In this document: piece after piece, positions 34,992 through 43,572 of the stretch
Layout: the number at the start of each line of letters is the position of its first letter
How positions within the stretch are numbered: position 1 is the stretch's first letter
Assembly: GCA_913778085.1 (NCBI GenBank)
Contig: CAJYXJ010000038.1
Location: 1-64,000 of the forward strand
DNA: 64,000 bases
Source: an uncultured Chryseobacterium sp.
GTDB lineage: Bacteria > Bacteroidota > Bacteroidia > Flavobacteriales > Weeksellaceae
Reading direction: 5' to 3'
Translations under genes and position numbers: made by a program
The notes under the pieces: model-generated
Seen by the model: the letters and a program-made list of their open reading frames with translations, nothing else
The model's database searches: none
Told to the model about the DNA's origin: nothing

Positions 34992-36047
34992 TTACAGTGA
35001 CTGCATATCAATCACAAAACGATATTTCACATCGCTTTTCAGCATTCTTTCATACGCTTCATTAATTTCGCTCATTTTAATAAGTTCGATATCCGAAACA
35101 ATATTGTTTTTGCCACAGAAATCCAGCATTTCCTGCGTTTCGGCAATTCCTCCGATCAGGGAACCGGCTACCGAACGTCTCTGGAAGATCATCGGGACTG
35201 TGCTTGGCTTGGTTTCCTCAAACTGGCCTACAAATCCTACAAGCACCAAGGTTCCGTCCAGTGCAACTGTCTGCAGATAAGGGTTGATGTCGTGCTCATA
35301 AGGAACGGTATCGATAATCAGGTCGAATTTCCCCTGTACCGAATCCATGTGTTCCTTTTCTGTAGAAATGACAACATGATCAGCGCCAAGTTTTTTTGCA
35401 TCTTCCATTTTTCCTGGTGTTCTCGAGAACAAGGTCACTTCGGCACCCAGGCCTTTGGCCAGTTTAATCGCCATGTGTCCCAGACCTCCCAAACCAACAA
35501 CTGCTACTTTGGAGTCCGGACCAACGTTCCAATGTCTCAGTGGAGACCAGGTAGTGATTCCGGCGCACAGAAGCGGAGCCACAGCTGCCAAATCAAGGTT
35601 TTCTGGAACACTTAATACAAATCCTTCATCCACCACTACTTTCTGGGAATATCCTCCGAAAGTCTGGCCGCCAAGATGCTTATCTCTTCCGTTGTATGTT
35701 CCCGTGAATCCTTTTTGGCAATATTGCTCCAGATCGTGTTTGCAGCTTTCGCATTCCCCACACGAATCTACCATGCAGCCAACGGCAGCCAGATCACCCA
35801 CTTTAAATTTGGAAACTTCGCTTCCTACATTGGTAATTCTTCCGACGATCTCATGTCCGGGAACCACAGGATACATCGATCCGCCCCAATCGTTTCTGGC
35901 GGTATGGAGATCCGAATGGCATACCCCGCAATACAGGATTTCAATTTCAATGTCTTTTGCGGTAACTTCCCGTCTTTCAATCTTTAATTCCTGAAGATCG
36001 GCCGTCTTGGATTCTGCTCCGTAAGCTTTTACTGTGAATGTGCTCAT
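34992..36047 (-). CDS. Zinc-dependent NAD(P)-linked alcohol dehydrogenase
   Basis: A 351-residue medium-chain dehydrogenase of the cinnamyl-alcohol/YahK type. Catalytic zinc ligands are Cys 40 (in YCGVCHSDLH), His 65 with Glu 66 (PGHE), and Cys 161 (LLCAG). Structural zinc ligands are Cys 96, 99, 102 and 110. The Rossmann motif VVGLGGLGH is at about 183-191. Such enzymes reduce aldehydes using NADPH. The gene is divergent from an AraC-type regulator across 238 bases, which suggests that the regulator controls it. A -7 box on the minus strand (TACTTTTG, 36100-36107) lies about 50 bases upstream. Confidence 0.9.
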   Translation of the reverse strand: MSTFTVKAYGAESKTADLQELKIERREVTAKDIEIEILYCGVCHSDLHTARNDWGGSMYPVVPGHEIVGRITNVGSEVSKFKVGDLAAVGCMVDSCGECESCKHDLEQYCQKGFTGTYNGRDKHLGGQTFGGYSQKVVVDEGFVLSVPENLDLAAVAPLLCAGITTWSPLRHWNVGPDSKVAVVGLGGLGHMAIKLAKGLGAEVTLFSRTPGKMEDAKKLGADHVVISTEKEHMDSVQGKFDLIIDTVPYEHDINPYLQTVALDGTLVLVGFVGQFEETKPSTVPMIFQRRSVAGSLIGGIAETQEMLDFCGKNNIVSDIELIKMSEINEAYERMLKSDVKYRFVIDMQSL

Positions 36048-36099
36048 TTGTTTAGTATTAATTATTTTTTAGTTTGTTATTTAATTTAATCCTGATAAT

Positions 36100-36107
36100 C
36101 AAAAGTA
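36100..36107 (-). promoter_or_regulatory. -7 promoter box of the alcohol dehydrogenase gene
   Basis: Read on the minus strand this is TACTTTTG, a match to TAnnTTTG, giving a leader of about 50 bases. No TTTG is seen at -33, as expected if the divergent AraC regulator must activate it. Confidence 0.5.
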
Positions 36108-36257
36108 ATTCTCTTATAATCAGCAGAATTAAAACATTATCTCAGGATCTGCTTCTATGGTTACAAAATTCGAACCTTTTACCTTAAACCGGCTTATATA
36201 AATTACGGAAAGAATTACCAATTTTACAGGCCATGCGGGATGTTTCGGAGAAAGTAC

Positions 36258-36265
36258 TAATTTTG
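36258..36265 (+). promoter_or_regulatory. -7 promoter box of the AraC regulator gene
   Basis: TAATTTTG matches TAnnTTTG and ends 20 bases before the ATG at 36286. The -33 region has no clear TTTG. The intervening stretch 36108-36257 contains no obvious long palindrome. Confidence 0.5.
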
Positions 36266-36285
36266 AGTCCATAAAATATAAGGTC

Positions 36286-37188
36286 ATGCAGAATCAGGGC
36301 GTTGAGGTTTTTAATACCGTCTCGGAATACAATAGAATGCTGAACCATGAAACCCTGCATCCGCTGGTGAGTGTAGTTGATTTCTCGAAATCCAATCCCA
36401 TCTGCCAGTTCACCAGAAGGTTTGGGTTTTACACCGTTTTCCTGAAAGACGTAATGTGCGGCGACATGCAGTATGGAAAGCACAGCTACGATTATCAGGA
36501 AGGAACCCTGGTCTTTATTGCTCCGGGACAGACCTACGGAATTTATAATGCGGAAACTTATATTCAGCCTGCCGGTTTTGCACTGATTTTTCATCCCGAT
36601 TTGTTGAAAGGGACAAACCTCGCAAAGAACATCAAAGACTATAATTTCTTTTCTTATGACGTTCATGAAGCACTGCACCTTTCCGAAAAGGAAAGAGAGA
36701 CCGTCTTAGACTGTTTTAAAAATATAAAACACGAAATCGCACAGCCGATCGACAAGCATAGCAAATCGTTAATCATCAACAACATCGAGCTGTTCCTGAA
36801 TTACTGTATGCGGTTCTACGACCGGCAGTTTATTACCCGGGATCATGTGAACCAGGGAATCATCGGGAAATTTGATGTTTTACTGAATGATTATCTTCGG
36901 TCTGATAAACCTAAACAGATCGGTTTACCGATGGTTAATTACTTTGCAGAGCAGCTGAATCTTTCGGCGAATTATTTCGGTGACCTGATTAAGAAGGAAA
37001 CCGGTGTTTCCGCACAGGAATATATTCACAACAGGCTTATTGATGCAGCGAAAGACCAGATTTTCGATCCGGCCAAATCCATCAGCGAAATTTCCTACAA
37101 TTTAGGCTTTAAATACCCGCAGCATTTTACCCGCCTGTTTAAAAGCAAAGTAGGTGTTTCCCCAAGTGAGTATAAGTCGTTGAACTGA
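36286..37188 (+). CDS. AraC family transcriptional regulator
   Basis: A 300-residue regulator with an N-terminal cupin-like sensing domain (about 40-170; YQEGTLVFIAPGQTYGI) and a C-terminal double helix-turn-helix (about 200-298; LNLSANYFGDLIKKETGVSAQEYIHNR in outline, then ISEISYNLGFKYPQHFTRLFKSKVGVSPSEY). The second half carries the complete AraC/XylS signature. It faces the alcohol dehydrogenase gene, a common arrangement in Bacteroidota, and probably activates it in response to an aldehyde or related small molecule. The inducer is not predictable from the sequence. Confidence 0.9.
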   Translation: MQNQGVEVFNTVSEYNRMLNHETLHPLVSVVDFSKSNPICQFTRRFGFYTVFLKDVMCGDMQYGKHSYDYQEGTLVFIAPGQTYGIYNAETYIQPAGFALIFHPDLLKGTNLAKNIKDYNFFSYDVHEALHLSEKERETVLDCFKNIKHEIAQPIDKHSKSLIINNIELFLNYCMRFYDRQFITRDHVNQGIIGKFDVLLNDYLRSDKPKQIGLPMVNYFAEQLNLSANYFGDLIKKETGVSAQEYIHNRLIDAAKDQIFDPAKSISEISYNLGFKYPQHFTRLFKSKVGVSPSEYKSLN

Positions 37189-37276
37189 TTTTCGTAATTT
37201 TTCACCACAGATCCGCACAGATTTTCACAGATAACCGCGGGTTAAATAATGTTTTAGTAAGCGTTATCATTTAACG

Positions 37277-37355
37277 TTCTATTGTCATCCCGCAGGGATC
37301 CAAACATAGTATTAGACATAGAACAGGACAATTCGTGTCCGGATATTTATCAATG
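37277..37355 (+). repeat. 79-bp direct repeat, copy 1
   Basis: It contains the word GTCATCCCGCAGGGATC, which is itself partly palindromic (ATCCC-GC-AGGGAT). It is repeated 309 bases downstream with only two base differences. GTCATCCCGCAGGGATC-type elements are scattered in Chryseobacterium intergenic regions as far as I remember. Confidence 0.85.
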
Positions 37356-37585
37356 TAAAACGATGAAATAACACAAAGCAGATCAATGAAAATCAAAGAT
37401 TTTCAAAAACTTTTGCGTGCTTCTTCAGCACTAAGTATTCAACTTCTTTATGAACCATCCATAGCTTTTGTGGCTTTTGTGGTAAAAATTTCCCCACTGA
37501 TTATACGGATTTTCGCAAATGACGATGTGGCTTCGGCTCTGCTCAGCCACCGGAAAGAATTTTTTTTAAGTAAGCAATTCAACGC

Positions 37586-37664
37586 TTCTATTGTCATCCC
37601 GCAGGGATCTAAACATAGTATTAGACATAGAACAGGACAATTCGTATCCGGATATTTATCAATG
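37586..37664 (+). repeat. 79-bp direct repeat, copy 2
   Basis: Seventy-seven of 79 bases agree with 37277-37355. Similarity continues weakly upstream (GTAAGC...AACG), so the duplicated unit may be somewhat longer. Confidence 0.85.
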
Positions 37665-37836
37665 AAAATCTTAGATTTTCTTTCTCATGTGTTCTGAAGT
37701 ATTTTCAAAGCCGATCTAAATCTTATATGACTTATGTGTCAAATCTTCTTGATCTGCTTTTAATACACTGAACTAAAAGGCTAATTCGTAATGCAAAAAT
37801 CATTATATTTAAAAGAATATAAATTTTGTTTTCGGC

Positions 37837-39162
37837 ATGACAACTCAGCAGCATTCAGGAATTCTTACTTTTCAAACCCCTTCCGGAAAAATTTCAGCCA
37901 TTAAAGAAAATGGGGTAATCCGGGCGAAAAGCATCCGTTATGCGCGTTCCGAAAGGTATAAAAAGCCTGTGCCGGTAGATGTGGGATTTCACGACATTCC
38001 GGAGAAAACCCCGGTCTGCCCGCAGCACATCAGTCCGTTGCTGGAAAGGCTGATCCAGAAAACGGACGTGGAACAGTTTGAACCCGATGAATCACCGCAG
38101 TTTTTAACCGTAACCCGACCATTAAATCAGGCTGAAAATGACAAGCTTCCGGTTGTGGTGTGGATTCATGGCGGATCTTATGAGATCGGCTGCGGCGATC
38201 TGCCGACTTCCGATCCTTCGGTCTGGGTAAAAGAACAACGGATTATTGTCGTTTCCGTTTCCTACCGCCTCGGGCTTTTCGGATTTCTGGGTGGAAGCGA
38301 GGAACGGCCGGCGAATCTGGGTCTGTTCGACATCATGGAAGCTTTAAAATGGATCAGGAAAAACATCCGGAGCTTCGGCGGAAATCCTGAGAACATAACC
38401 CTTTTCGGACAGTCTTCCGGCGGGGATGCCATTGCCCATCTGATGATTTCCGAAGGAGCCGACCAGTTGTTTCACAGGGCCATTATCCACAGTGCGCCCT
38501 TGGGATTCAGGCTGAAACGACAGAAAATGTCGCTGGAGTTTTTCCGGAGAACGGAATTTTTGAAAAATTGGGAAGATCCTTTGAAGATGGTTGATGAATA
38601 TGTGAATTACCTGCCGTCGTTCCGGAAATACGGATTGAAAACCGCCATGCCTTTCTGTACCCAATATGGCTTTCCCCCATTGTGTGCCGAGAAAGAGAGT
38701 ATGGCTCAATGGAAGAGAAATGCGAAAAAATATGATGTGCTGATCGGATCCAATCAGGACGAAACGGCTTTCTATGTGAAAACCGCGCAGGAAGGACTGT
38801 ATACTTATCTTCATCAAAGGATTCTCAACAGCATCGTCCGGAAAACAACGGAATCCATTTACGAAAAACCGGCTGATGCTTTCGCCAGGAATTATGCCGA
38901 CAGCGGAGGGAATGTTTACAGGTTTACCTTAAAATCCACTTTAAAGAATAATAACATCGGCGCATCCCATTGTGTCGATCTTCCCCTGATTTTTGAAAAT
39001 CGGGAAGCATGGAAAAATTCGGAATTATTGAAAGATGTTCCTTGGGAATATATTCAGGAGAATGGCAGAAAGCTCCGTGCACTTTGGGCTGAGTTTGCCT
39101 CAAAGGGGAAAATATCCGAAAACTCGGAACGGCCGGAAATCCTGGAACTCCGAAAAGTTTAG
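37837..39162 (+). CDS. Carboxylesterase (type B, alpha/beta hydrolase)
   Basis: A 441-residue esterase. The oxyanion-hole motif HGGSYEIG is at about 111-118, the block VVSVSYRLGLFGFLG at 138-152 and the nucleophile elbow FGQSSGGDA puts the catalytic Ser at 193. The C-terminal part carries the region with the catalytic His (GASHCVDLPLIF). It lacks a signal peptide, so it acts in the cytoplasm, probably on short-chain esters. Type B carboxylesterases usually have about 480-550 residues; this one is somewhat short, mainly in the C-terminal half. It stands alone, between repeat-rich spacers. Confidence 0.87.
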   Translation: MTTQQHSGILTFQTPSGKISAIKENGVIRAKSIRYARSERYKKPVPVDVGFHDIPEKTPVCPQHISPLLERLIQKTDVEQFEPDESPQFLTVTRPLNQAENDKLPVVVWIHGGSYEIGCGDLPTSDPSVWVKEQRIIVVSVSYRLGLFGFLGGSEERPANLGLFDIMEALKWIRKNIRSFGGNPENITLFGQSSGGDAIAHLMISEGADQLFHRAIIHSAPLGFRLKRQKMSLEFFRRTEFLKNWEDPLKMVDEYVNYLPSFRKYGLKTAMPFCTQYGFPPLCAEKESMAQWKRNAKKYDVLIGSNQDETAFYVKTAQEGLYTYLHQRILNSIVRKTTESIYEKPADAFARNYADSGGNVYRFTLKSTLKNNNIGASHCVDLPLIFENREAWKNSELLKDVPWEYIQENGRKLRALWAEFASKGKISENSERPEILELRKV

Positions 39163-39407
39163 TTTAAAAAAATTAATCCGAAAGCGATTAAAAAAGATCG
39201 CTCCGCAGAAACTCAGATTTAACCTGCTGAAATGCAAATTAAGACCCGATAATTCTTCAGGAGCGATAATAGAGTAAAATAAAGTGGATTAGACCATATT
39301 TAATTTAATTCCAATGAATTAACAAAAAAGAACAATATTGGATAATTCAGGATTTTAGAGGAAATTAATAAAGAATATCCATTTGAAGCTTTAAAACGAT
39401 CGGCAGC

Positions 39408-39448
39408 AAAACTTCCAGCATCCAGCATCCGTCTTCCAGCCTATTAAC
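39408..39448 (-). repeat. Dispersed ~40-bp intergenic repeat, copy 2
   Basis: Read on the minus strand: TTAATAGGCTGGAAGACGGA then TGCTGGATGCTGGAAGTTTT. It has the same start (TTAATAGGCTGGAA) as copy 5 at 53722-53768 and the same end (GGAAGTTTT) as copies 1 and 4. It lies 3 bases beyond the end of the amylase gene. Confidence 0.6.
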
Positions 39449-39450
39449 CT

Positions 39451-40926
39451 TTATTGTTCTTCCAGCCATACGCTGACGTTTCCGGCAGGTACAGGGAAAT
39501 TTCCCCAGCCGTTTTCGTCGATGGTTACTTTATCCTGAGATCTTCCAAGGGCATCATAAAAAGTTTTCCCGATGTATCTTTCGCCCAGTTCCATCGGTTT
39601 TTCGTAGGCATCTTTATTGCTCAGCACCACGGCACAGCCGGAATGTTCTTCATCACCGTAACGCACCCATCCCAGGCAGTTGGCATCTTCAAAATAATCT
39701 CGCTGCTCACCATAAGCATGGTCTTTTCTGGCTTTCAGCAGTTCTTCGATGCCATCCACTTTGTTGAGGAATATTTCCTGGTCATTGCCTTCTTTGTCTT
39801 TATCCACATAGTGGGCTCCGTACAGGTCAGGATAAAAAATGCATGGATAGCCGTCTATTCTTAATAAAATTAAGGCATACGCTAACGGCTTGAACCATTC
39901 TTCTACCGGAGCTTCCAGATCCTGTAGCGGCTGGGTGTCGTGGTTATCCACCAGGGTTACCGAATGAAGGGGATCTTCTTTGGTTAAGGTTTCATCAAAA
40001 ATTCTGCGGAGGTCATACGAGCCGCCTTCTTTTGAAGCATTGTGGAAATTGTGGTGAAGGGAACTGTCGAAAAGGCTCATACAGCCTTCGGTAGCTTCAA
40101 TGTATTTCCTCAGCAGTGGCAGGCGTCCCGGAGCCCAGTATTCCCCAACGGCAAAAATATTCTGGCCGGTATTGGAACGCAGCATTGTAAGCCATTCTTT
40201 ATAAAATTTATAGGAAATGTGTTTTACGGCATCAAGACGTACGCCATAGAAATTGGTCTGATCAAAATACCATTTGGCCCATTTGTTCAGCTCTTCCCGT
40301 ACGAAAGGATTACGGTGCTCGATATCGTTGAACATCAGGTAATCATAATTTCCTTTTTCATCATCGATCATTTCTTCCCAGCTGTCGCCGTATTCGGATT
40401 TGATCATGTAAATATGGGAATCCATTCCTTCGGCATAATCTACCCCGGTAAAGCAGGTAAAGTTCCACTCAAAATCAGAGTACTTTTTGTTTCTTCCCGG
40501 AAATGTAAATTTGGTGTACGACTGGATCTCGAATTCGTCTGAAATAATTTTTTCGCGGTCGTTCTCATCCACTTTTACCACTTTAAAAGTTTCCAGCTCA
40601 TCGCCGCCGCCTTTGTGGTTCAGGACAATATCAACGATCGTTTTGATGTTGTGTTCCTTTAAGGTGTTGATGGCTTTGATATAATCTTCTTTGGTTCCGT
40701 ATTTTGTAGCAACTGTTCCTTGCTGGTCAAATTCCCCAAGATCGTACAGGTCATAAGTATCATATCCTATGGAGTAACCGCCGCCCGCACCTTTGTAAGC
40801 CGGTGGGAACCAGACGGATGTAATGCCGAGCGCGGCTAAATATTCTGCATCATTTTGTGCCTGCTTCCACAGTTTTCCGTCTCCCTCGGAGTACCAATGG
40901 AAGTACTGAATCATCGTTTCATTCAT
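39451..40926 (-). CDS. Intracellular alpha-amylase (GH13)
   Basis: A 491-residue glycoside hydrolase family 13 enzyme of the cytoplasmic bacterial AmyA/AmyS type (subfamily 5-like). It begins MNETMIQYFHWY without a signal peptide, so it acts on internal glucans or imported maltodextrins. Catalytic residues are Asp 232 (GVRLDAVKHI), Glu 262 (AVGEYWAPG) and Asp 330 (LVDNHDTQP); the DIVLNHKGGGDE region I is at about 99-110. The length is normal (about 480-515). It lies 44 bases downstream of dinB on the same strand, with no terminator between, though the two functions are unrelated. Confidence 0.92.
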   Translation of the reverse strand: MNETMIQYFHWYSEGDGKLWKQAQNDAEYLAALGITSVWFPPAYKGAGGGYSIGYDTYDLYDLGEFDQQGTVATKYGTKEDYIKAINTLKEHNIKTIVDIVLNHKGGGDELETFKVVKVDENDREKIISDEFEIQSYTKFTFPGRNKKYSDFEWNFTCFTGVDYAEGMDSHIYMIKSEYGDSWEEMIDDEKGNYDYLMFNDIEHRNPFVREELNKWAKWYFDQTNFYGVRLDAVKHISYKFYKEWLTMLRSNTGQNIFAVGEYWAPGRLPLLRKYIEATEGCMSLFDSSLHHNFHNASKEGGSYDLRRIFDETLTKEDPLHSVTLVDNHDTQPLQDLEAPVEEWFKPLAYALILLRIDGYPCIFYPDLYGAHYVDKDKEGNDQEIFLNKVDGIEELLKARKDHAYGEQRDYFEDANCLGWVRYGDEEHSGCAVVLSNKDAYEKPMELGERYIGKTFYDALGRSQDKVTIDENGWGNFPVPAGNVSVWLEEQ

Positions 40927-40970
40927 AAAATTGTAAATTTGGTTACTACAATTTAGTGAAAAAAAACGGA

Positions 40971-42068
40971 TTATTGATCATCAAATTCCTCAAAAGGGAT
41001 TTTCAGCTGCACGGAAACCTGCTTCTTTTCCTCCGTATTCAGATGGGAGAGGGACAATCCCAGCAGCCGTACCGGTTTATCGAAAGGCCGCAGTTCCCAT
41101 AATTTTTTCCCGGTTTTCATATATTGTTCCGGAAGGGAAAAATAATCTTCCTGCGTCATGCTCCGGGTATACAGGGAAAAATCCTTATACTTGATCTTCA
41201 GCGTGAGGGTTCTTCCCAGGATATTGTTTTTCTGTAGGCGGCTGTGCAGTTCTTCACTCAGGCTTTCCAGCTTTTCATTAACCTGCTGTTCTTCAAAAAG
41301 GTCTTCTGAAAAGGTCCTTTCCACAGCAACACTTTTCTGGATCCGGTGAGGCTTTACCTCTGAAGTATGAATCCCGCGGACCACATTGTAATAATGGGCT
41401 CCCGATTTCCCGAACAGCCTCGTTAAATCTTCAATGGATCTTTTCTTCAGATCTTTTCCTTTGTAAATTCCGAGACTGAACATTTTATTGGCCGTTACTT
41501 TTCCTACACCGTAAAATTTCTCTACCGGAAGCTCTTCCAGGAAACTTTCGATCTTGTCGGGATGGATGGTTTTCTGTCCGTTCGGCTTGTTGATATCGGA
41601 AGCGACTTTCGCCAGGAACTTGTTGATGGAAATTCCTGCCGAAGCGGTAAGCCCGGTTTTCTCAAAAATTTTCTGACGGATTTCCTTTGCGATCAGGTTG
41701 GCAGATTCCATACCTTTTTTATTCTCCGTAACATCCAGGTATGCCTCGTCCAGTGACAGCGGTTCTACCAGATCAGTATATTCATAGAAGATTTCCCTAA
41801 TCTGTCTCGATACTTCCTTGTAACGGGGAAAGCGGGGCGGTACAAAAATTAGGTCGGGGCATTTCTGCTGGGCCGTCTTGCTGGGCATGGCGGAACGGAC
41901 CCCGAATTTGCGGGCCTCATAACTGGCCGCTGCCACCACCCCGCGGTGCTGACCACCGACGGCAATGGCCTTTCCCTTCAGCGCAGGATTATCATGCTGT
42001 TCTACGGAAGCATAAAAAGCGTCCATATCAACATGAATGATTTTGCGGGTGGGAAAAGAAAAATCCAT
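40971..42068 (-). CDS. dinB: DNA polymerase IV
   Basis: A 365-residue Y-family polymerase. The first metal-binding motif is IHVDMDAFYASVEQ (Asp 14, Asp 16), and the second, SLDEAYLDV, gives Asp 107 and Glu 108. The little-finger domain follows from about 230. I start at 42068; an ATG at 42089 in frame lies upstream of, and reads through, a -7 promoter box (TATCTTTG on the minus strand, 42073-42080). With that promoter the mRNA would begin almost at the ATG, so it may be leaderless. No LexA-type box is evident. It performs error-prone synthesis past damaged bases. Confidence 0.93.
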   Translation of the reverse strand: MDFSFPTRKIIHVDMDAFYASVEQHDNPALKGKAIAVGGQHRGVVAAASYEARKFGVRSAMPSKTAQQKCPDLIFVPPRFPRYKEVSRQIREIFYEYTDLVEPLSLDEAYLDVTENKKGMESANLIAKEIRQKIFEKTGLTASAGISINKFLAKVASDINKPNGQKTIHPDKIESFLEELPVEKFYGVGKVTANKMFSLGIYKGKDLKKRSIEDLTRLFGKSGAHYYNVVRGIHTSEVKPHRIQKSVAVERTFSEDLFEEQQVNEKLESLSEELHSRLQKNNILGRTLTLKIKYKDFSLYTRSMTQEDYFSLPEQYMKTGKKLWELRPFDKPVRLLGLSLSHLNTEEKKQVSVQLKIPFEEFDDQ

Positions 42069-42147
42069 ACCGCAAAGATATGGATTCATATTAGAGTTTA
42101 ACGTTCAAGATTTTATGTTCAGGGTTAAACATATTTAAGCCTAATCC

Positions 42148-42663
42148 TTATTTCAAAAGCTGGTCTATGGTAGACTGGATTTCCGGATCGTCCGGAGTAA
42201 TCGCGTAGTATTTGGCAATAGCGGATTTCTGGTCGATCACCATGTATCGCGGGATCCAGTTGAGATCCACATAATTGGTGAAATCGTTTTTCCAGCCGCT
42301 GGCAAACCAGTAATTTTCCTTGTCTTTCATATCAAACTTTTCCATGCTTCTGTCGAAACCTTCTCTGGTACGGTCCAGTGAAAGAAATACAAAGTCGATA
42401 TTCTTATTATGTTCTTCCAGTTCTCTGGCTTTTGGAAGGGCGTTGAGACAATCCCGGCACCATCCGGCCCAGAAATCGATGACAAGTATTTTCCCTTTAT
42501 GCTGATCCAGGATTTGCTGAATGGTTACTGTTTTTCCCTCTTCATTTTCCAGTTTCTGAGCAAGGGCTTCTTTGGAAAAACTTTTTTTCAGAACTTCCGG
42601 AGTCTGTTGTGAACAGCTTAATCCAAAAATTCCCATCATTAGTAATAACAACAGTTTTTTCAT
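42148..42663 (-). CDS. Thioredoxin-fold lipoprotein (TlpA/ResA-like)
   Basis: A 171-residue protein with a lipoprotein signal (MKKLLLLLMMGIFGLSC, Cys 17). The thioredoxin-like domain has the redox motif WCRDC (Cys 69, Cys 72) in VIDFWAGWCRDCLNALP, and the cis-Pro in NWIPRYMVID. It probably reduces or exchanges disulfides in the periplasm, as TlpA/ResA-like proteins do, for example during cytochrome maturation. The start is the ATG at 42663; an in-frame TTG two codons upstream is less likely. It lies between dinB and punA on the same strand but 79-93 bases from each. Confidence 0.85.
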   Translation of the reverse strand: MKKLLLLLMMGIFGLSCSQQTPEVLKKSFSKEALAQKLENEEGKTVTIQQILDQHKGKILVIDFWAGWCRDCLNALPKARELEEHNKNIDFVFLSLDRTREGFDRSMEKFDMKDKENYWFASGWKNDFTNYVDLNWIPRYMVIDQKSAIAKYYAITPDDPEIQSTIDQLLK

Positions 42664-42756
42664 GTTCAAAAAAATTATTTATGCAAATCTAGGGCATAAA
42701 AAGGAATTCAGGACCGCTTTTCATGACATCCTGATAATGCGTAAGATCGAGGATTT

Positions 42757-43572
42757 CTATCGGTAATCTTTTACCAAGCCTTTTACCAGAGCAATCACAT
42801 TCGGCATCGCTTTATTGGCGGCGTTCAGAACTTCTTCATGGGAAACGGAAAAGGCGATATCCGGCCCGCCGAGATCGGTAATTACCGAAACGCAGAAGAC
42901 GTCCATTCCCATGTGTCTGGCTACAATAACTTCGGGAACGGTGCTCATACCGACCATATCACCGCCGATGGCTTTGATCATACCGTATTCTGCCGGAGTT
43001 TCAAACGTAGGACCCTGAAGCGCGACATATGTTCCCTGATGGACGGGAATATTATTTTCAGCAGCTACGTTTTCGGCAACTGAAATCATTTTCCGGTTGT
43101 AAGGTTCACTCATATCCACAAAGCGTGGACCGAAAGAATCGATGTTCCTGCCACGGAGCGGATGCTCGGGCATCATATTGATGTGGTCTTTTACAATTGC
43201 GATATCACCGATCCGGTAATCCGGGTTGATGCCGCCGGAAGCATTGGAGAGGATAAGGTTTCTGATGCCCAGCAGGTAGAAAACCCGTATCGGGAAAACC
43301 ACCGCTTCTATGGAATGGCCTTCGTAATAGTGGAAACGGCCGCTCATCATAAGGACTTTCCTGCCTTCCAGCATTCCGAAAATCAGTTTTCCACCGTGCC
43401 CGGCAACGGTTGTCTGCGGAAAATTCGGGATCTCGTGGTATTCCAGTACCTGGATAGCTTCCACTTCGTCCTGCAGTTTTCCCAGTCCTGAACCGAGGAC
43501 AACGGCAAAATCGGGGACGTCTTTAATGCTGCTTTTGATAAACTCTGCGGTCTGCTTAATTTTTTCTAACAT
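42757..43572 (-). CDS. punA: Purine nucleoside phosphorylase (inosine/guanosine type)
   Basis: A 271-residue PNP of the trimeric family I. It contains VVLGSGLGKL (about 21-30), VAGHGGKL, the ribose/phosphate region MSGRFHYYEGHS, SNASGGINPDY, and GPTFETPAEYGMIKAIGGDMVGMSTVPE in the base site. It splits inosine and guanosine with phosphate in purine salvage. The start is the ATG at 43572, 17 bases inside the end of lpxK, so the two genes overlap and are translated from one mRNA. A TTG-type start at 43611 would extend it into lpxK without conservation. Confidence 0.93.
   Translation of the reverse strand: MLEKIKQTAEFIKSSIKDVPDFAVVLGSGLGKLQDEVEAIQVLEYHEIPNFPQTTVAGHGGKLIFGMLEGRKVLMMSGRFHYYEGHSIEAVVFPIRVFYLLGIRNLILSNASGGINPDYRIGDIAIVKDHINMMPEHPLRGRNIDSFGPRFVDMSEPYNRKMISVAENVAAENNIPVHQGTYVALQGPTFETPAEYGMIKAIGGDMVGMSTVPEVIVARHMGMDVFCVSVITDLGGPDIAFSVSHEEVLNAANKAMPNVIALVKGLVKDYR

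Larger units (their letters stand above)
37189..37836. other. Repeat-rich intergenic region
   Basis: No real gene is seen in 648 bases. It holds two copies of a 79-bp direct repeat (37277-37355 and 37586-37664), a CACAGATccgCACAGATTTTCACAGAT-like simple repeat at about 37206-37233, and two short palindromes of the form GAAAATC-N3-GATTTTC (37386-37402 and 37664-37680). A frame of 103 codons across 37386-37697 is made of these repeats and has no protein-like features. Confidence 0.7.

Noticed and set aside
37386-37697. A 103-codon open frame on the plus strand
   Set aside because: It is composed of the 79-bp repeat and small palindromes; the translation has no protein-like features.
39198-39272. 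Inverted repeat ATCGCTCC / GGAGCGAT after the carboxylesterase gene
   Set aside because: The arms are only 8 bases long and some 55 bases apart, with no T run, so it does not look like a terminator.
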